Part shown: one piece after another, positions 61,191-64,000 of the stretch
Position numbering within the stretch: the first letter of the stretch is position 1
Layout: each line of letters begins with the position of its first letter
NCBI GenBank assembly: GCA_965230615.1
Contig: OZ246012.1
Location: 4,556,067-4,620,066, forward strand
Source of the DNA: G965230615 sp965230615
GTDB taxonomy: Bacteria; Pseudomonadota; Gammaproteobacteria; HTCC5015
Direction: 5' to 3'
Length of the DNA stretch: 64,000 bases
Notes under the pieces: generated by a model
Told to the model about the DNA's origin: nothing
The model's input: only the letters and a program-made list of their open reading frames with translations
Databases searched by the model: none
Program-made: the position numbers and the translations under genes

Positions 61191-64000
61191 ATGTCTTTTT
61201 CTCTTCCCATCGTATTGCAACGGGCAGTGTTTACCATTGCGGTTTTATTAATCAGTAACAGTAGCTTGGCAGCTGCAATGTGTATTGATGGCTTTTCCAT
61301 TCGGCCCAAGCCTGGCAAAGTTCAGTTAAAATGGACGCATGTGCCCAATGCCGAATACGCTATTTTGCGTAGCGCACAACTGTCAGGGCCTTATGAAGTC
61401 ATAGGGCATACCGACTCGACATTCTCAACCTACCTCGATGACACGGTTGCTTTACAGCAGCGGTATTATTACCAAATCAAACGTATAATCCCCGCGACAG
61501 CTGACTGCGTCTCAAATGTAATTGCAGTTTATACACCAAGCAGTCGCCGTGAACGCATCTATGATGTGCCTAATATTATTGGTTTGAATGAAGCCGAAGC
61601 GGAATTAGCATTAAGGCGTGGACGTTTTCTAATCGGTGACGTTGTGAGTGTAGCCGATGCTGCACCCGTGGGTACGATCATTATGGCAGACCCACCTGCA
61701 AAGAGCGTCGTACTGGTTCGCTCTGTTGTTAACATCGTTGTCTCTGCTGGCGCTGGTGGCCCACCGGCCAACCAAGCCCCCGATTGCCAACAGGCCGTGG
61801 CAAACCCCAATAATCTATGGCCACCCAATCATAAGTTTCAGTCGATTACTATCGACGGTGTGACTGACCCTGATAATGATTCGCTGACCATCAGTGTGCA
61901 ATGTATTTTGCAGGATGAGCCTTTAAATGTGGATGGTGATGGCAATACCGAATACGATGGTAGCGGCATCGGTAACGCGACCGCCAAAGTGCGCCGCGAA
62001 CGTCAGGGCGGCGGTAATGGCCGTGTTTACCATATCGACTTTACAGCAACAGATCCACAAGGTGCTAGCTGCCAGGGCAGTGTGACAACAGCGGTGCCAG
62101 CGGCCAACAATGGTCAAGCAGCAGTCGATGATGGCAGGCTTTATGTCTCTGTTGAAAATGAGAGTCATTGTAATATCACACCACCTGATAATAATGCGCC
62201 ACAAATCACCAGCACGGCACCGCTGACTGCCGTGGCCACACAAGCCTATAGTTATCCGGTGCAAGCAAACGATGCTGATAATGATCCATTAACCTTTGCC
62301 TTATCAACAGCCCCGGCCGGTGCCAGTATTGATAGCCGCAGTGGTGTGATTAGCTGGTTGCCTGCCGTGCAACAAGTGGGCGATCAAGCGTTTACGGTCA
62401 TCGTCAGCGATGGTAATGGCGGTAGTGATAGTCAAAGCTTTACCGTTGTGGTGGCACCTGCACCGAATACCGCGCCAAGCGCGAATGCTGCTGCCGTTGC
62501 AACCGATGAAGATACGGCGCTCGCCATTAGCTTAACAGGCAGTGACCCAGAAGGGGATAGCCTAACCTTTCATCTGCTAACGCAACCCGCTAACGGTATA
62601 TTAAGCGGCACCGCGCCAAACGTGAGCTATACGCCCAATGCCAACTACAATGGCAACGACAGTTTTACCTTTACTGTCAATGATGGCCAGCTTGATTCCA
62701 ACACAGCAACCGTGAGCATTGCTGTCAATGCGATCAACGATGCACCGACAGCCGATGCACAAACACTCAGTGTTGATGAAGACACGAGTTTAAGTATTAC
62801 CTTAAGCGGCAGTGACACTGAGGGTGACACGTTAAGCTTTGCGCTTGTCAGTCAGCCAACAAATGGCGCCTTAAGCGGCACCGCGCCTGATATAAGTTAT
62901 ACACCCAATGCCAACTTTCATGGCAACGACAGCTTTACCTTTATCGTCAACGATGGTCAGTCTGACTCATTAGCGGCCACAGTGGCGATCATGGTTAATC
63001 CAATCAATGATCCGCCAACGGCGGTTGCCCAGCAAATCACCCTTAATGAAGACGGTACTGCCAGCATTACCTTGAGCGGTAATGATATCGACGGCGATGC
63101 TTTAAGCTTTGTGATTACAGTGCCTCCGACCAATGGCATCTTGCAAGGCACCGCCCCACAAGTAAACTACCAGCCCAACCCAGATGTTACCGGCAGCGAT
63201 AGCTTTACCTTTACCGTCAGCGATGGTGTGACTAGCTCAGCAGCTGAGACGGTGACGATTACGATTAACCCCGTTAACGATGCGCCTGTTGCCAACGCAC
63301 AAAGCCTCACCACCAATGAAGACTCGGCATTAGCGATTAATCTACAAGCCAGTGATGCCGATGGAGATAGCCTAAGCTATCAAGTTGGCAGCCCCAGCAA
63401 TGGTGTGTTAAGCGGTACACCACCGACGTTAAGTTATACACCGAATGCTAATTTCAATGGCAACGACAGCTTTACCTTTAGCGTCAACGACGGTGCGTTA
63501 GACTCCAATACCGCCAGCATTGCTATTACCGTGACGGCACAAAATGATGCGCCCGACTTTGCCAGTCAACCCCCGCAAACCACCTTGATTGTGGGGGATG
63601 TGTTTCACTATGCCGTGCAGCTCAATGATGTTGATGGCGATAGCCCAAGCCTGACCTTAAGCGCAGCGCCTGCGGGCATGCAGCTCGATAGTGGCAGCAA
63701 TACCGTCAGTTGGGATACCGCAGCGGCGAATACTACTCCAGGCGATTATGCGGTAAGCCTGACCGCCAGCGATGCCAGCGGCGGCGTGAGTACACAACAC
63801 TTTGTGCTAACCGTATTGCCGGATGGCCGTGCCATTAGTCATGAAGGCCGCGAGTTTTGGTTAACACCACTCACCAACTTCCTGCTTGAGAACTCATCAC
63901 CACGGCCTGACTTCTTTATCTATCTGGTCTCACGCGAGGCAGACGCCAATGCCGTGATTAATATTCCCGCATTGAGCATTAACGACAGTGTTGCCCTGCC
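61191..64000 (+). CDS. Large secreted protein with PASTA-like, cadherin-like and IgGFc-binding-like regions (3' end outside window)
   Basis: A signal peptide (VFTIAVLLISNSSLAA) precedes a fibronectin-III-like domain (about 35-115). A PASTA-like domain follows (about 125-185; VPNIIGLNEAEAELALRRG). The protein then has a series of Ig-like/cadherin-like domains: one near 340-425, then four repeats of about 95 residues, each starting NEDxALxIxLxGxDxDGD and carrying SYTPNANFxGNDSFTFTVND-type ends. Near residue 880 GREFWLTPLTNFLLENSS resembles the IgGFc-binding N-terminal domain, and the window ends. AGGGAGC precedes the ATG. A large adhesin or surface protein is likely. Confidence 0.88.
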   Translation, partial: MSFSLPIVLQRAVFTIAVLLISNSSLAAAMCIDGFSIRPKPGKVQLKWTHVPNAEYAILRSAQLSGPYEVIGHTDSTFSTYLDDTVALQQRYYYQIKRIIPATADCVSNVIAVYTPSSRRERIYDVPNIIGLNEAEAELALRRGRFLIGDVVSVADAAPVGTIIMADPPAKSVVLVRSVVNIVVSAGAGGPPANQAPDCQQAVANPNNLWPPNHKFQSITIDGVTDPDNDSLTISVQCILQDEPLNVDGDGNTEYDGSGIGNATAKVRRERQGGGNGRVYHIDFTATDPQGASCQGSVTTAVPAANNGQAAVDDGRLYVSVENESHCNITPPDNNAPQITSTAPLTAVATQAYSYPVQANDADNDPLTFALSTAPAGASIDSRSGVISWLPAVQQVGDQAFTVIVSDGNGGSDSQSFTVVVAPAPNTAPSANAAAVATDEDTALAISLTGSDPEGDSLTFHLLTQPANGILSGTAPNVSYTPNANYNGNDSFTFTVNDGQLDSNTATVSIAVNAINDAPTADAQTLSVDEDTSLSITLSGSDTEGDTLSFALVSQPTNGALSGTAPDISYTPNANFHGNDSFTFIVNDGQSDSLAATVAIMVNPINDPPTAVAQQITLNEDGTASITLSGNDIDGDALSFVITVPPTNGILQGTAPQVNYQPNPDVTGSDSFTFTVSDGVTSSAAETVTITINPVNDAPVANAQSLTTNEDSALAINLQASDADGDSLSYQVGSPSNGVLSGTPPTLSYTPNANFNGNDSFTFSVNDGALDSNTASIAITVTAQNDAPDFASQPPQTTLIVGDVFHYAVQLNDVDGDSPSLTLSAAPAGMQLDSGSNTVSWDTAAANTTPGDYAVSLTASDASGGVSTQHFVLTVLPDGRAISHEGREFWLTPLTNFLLENSSPRPDFFIYLVSREADANAVINIPALSINDSVAL

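Overview
The window is a chromosomal segment of a gammaproteobacterium, probably a marine Pseudomonas/Cellvibrio-type lineage (inferred from gene order and content). It carries the conserved essential run glnD-map / rpsB-tsf-pyrH-frr-uppS-cdsA-dxr-rseP-bamA-skp-lpxD-fabZ-lpxA, then rnhB-dnaE, accA-tilS, and pyrG-eno-ftsB-ispD-ispF-nagZ. No rRNA, tRNA, CRISPR array or complete insertion sequence was recognised.

Layout. 1-3430: glnD (C-terminus cut by the window edge) and map on the minus strand. 3431-4301: divergent regulatory gap. 4302-17054: one long plus-strand block for translation, pyrimidine nucleotide, undecaprenyl, phospholipid, isoprenoid, outer-membrane-assembly and lipid A genes. 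17087-24000: an inserted block between lpxA and rnhB. It holds a secreted glutaminyl cyclotransferase with no canonical start codon, then D-glycerate kinase, a mannosyl/glucosyl-3-phosphoglycerate phosphatase and glucosyl-3-phosphoglycerate synthase. Facing them on the minus strand are a GH13_18 glucosylglycerate-phosphorylase-like enzyme and an inverted lpxB. Together these genes can make, break down and recycle the compatible solute glucosylglycerate. 24263-30506: rnhB, dnaE, a small membrane protein and a HerA-like ATPase.

30507-36089 is an AT-rich accessory region. It has 1.7 kb of mostly non-coding DNA with a degenerate 22-bp tandem repeat, two secreted proteins sharing an N-terminal module (the larger ending in an HELSH metallopeptidase-like domain), and a double-thioredoxin-fold protein. 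36252-50086 returns to core genes: accA, tilS, pyrG, eno, ftsB, ispD, ispF, nagZ, an MscS channel, a purine-salvage pair (HGPRT and S-methyl-5'-thioinosine phosphorylase), a ceramidase-like membrane protein, a NudK-like Nudix hydrolase, a GST and a GNAT.

50455-55736 is an integron-type cassette cluster without an integrase (CALIN). Four convincing attC sites and three degenerate ones separate small, same-direction genes: three unknown proteins, an NTF2-like protein, an isochorismatase-fold protein with Ser at the catalytic Cys position, a four-helix membrane protein with an SMR transporter, and another membrane protein. The first cassette gene is frameshifted.

55810-64000: a FIST sensor protein directly upstream of a PAS-GAF-PAS-GGDEF-EAL protein (a probable sensory c-di-GMP module), a DUF4124 protein, a 1-kb gap with a REP-like element and a structured leader, and the start of a large secreted protein (PASTA-like, repeated cadherin-like domains, IgGFc-binding-like region) that runs off the window.
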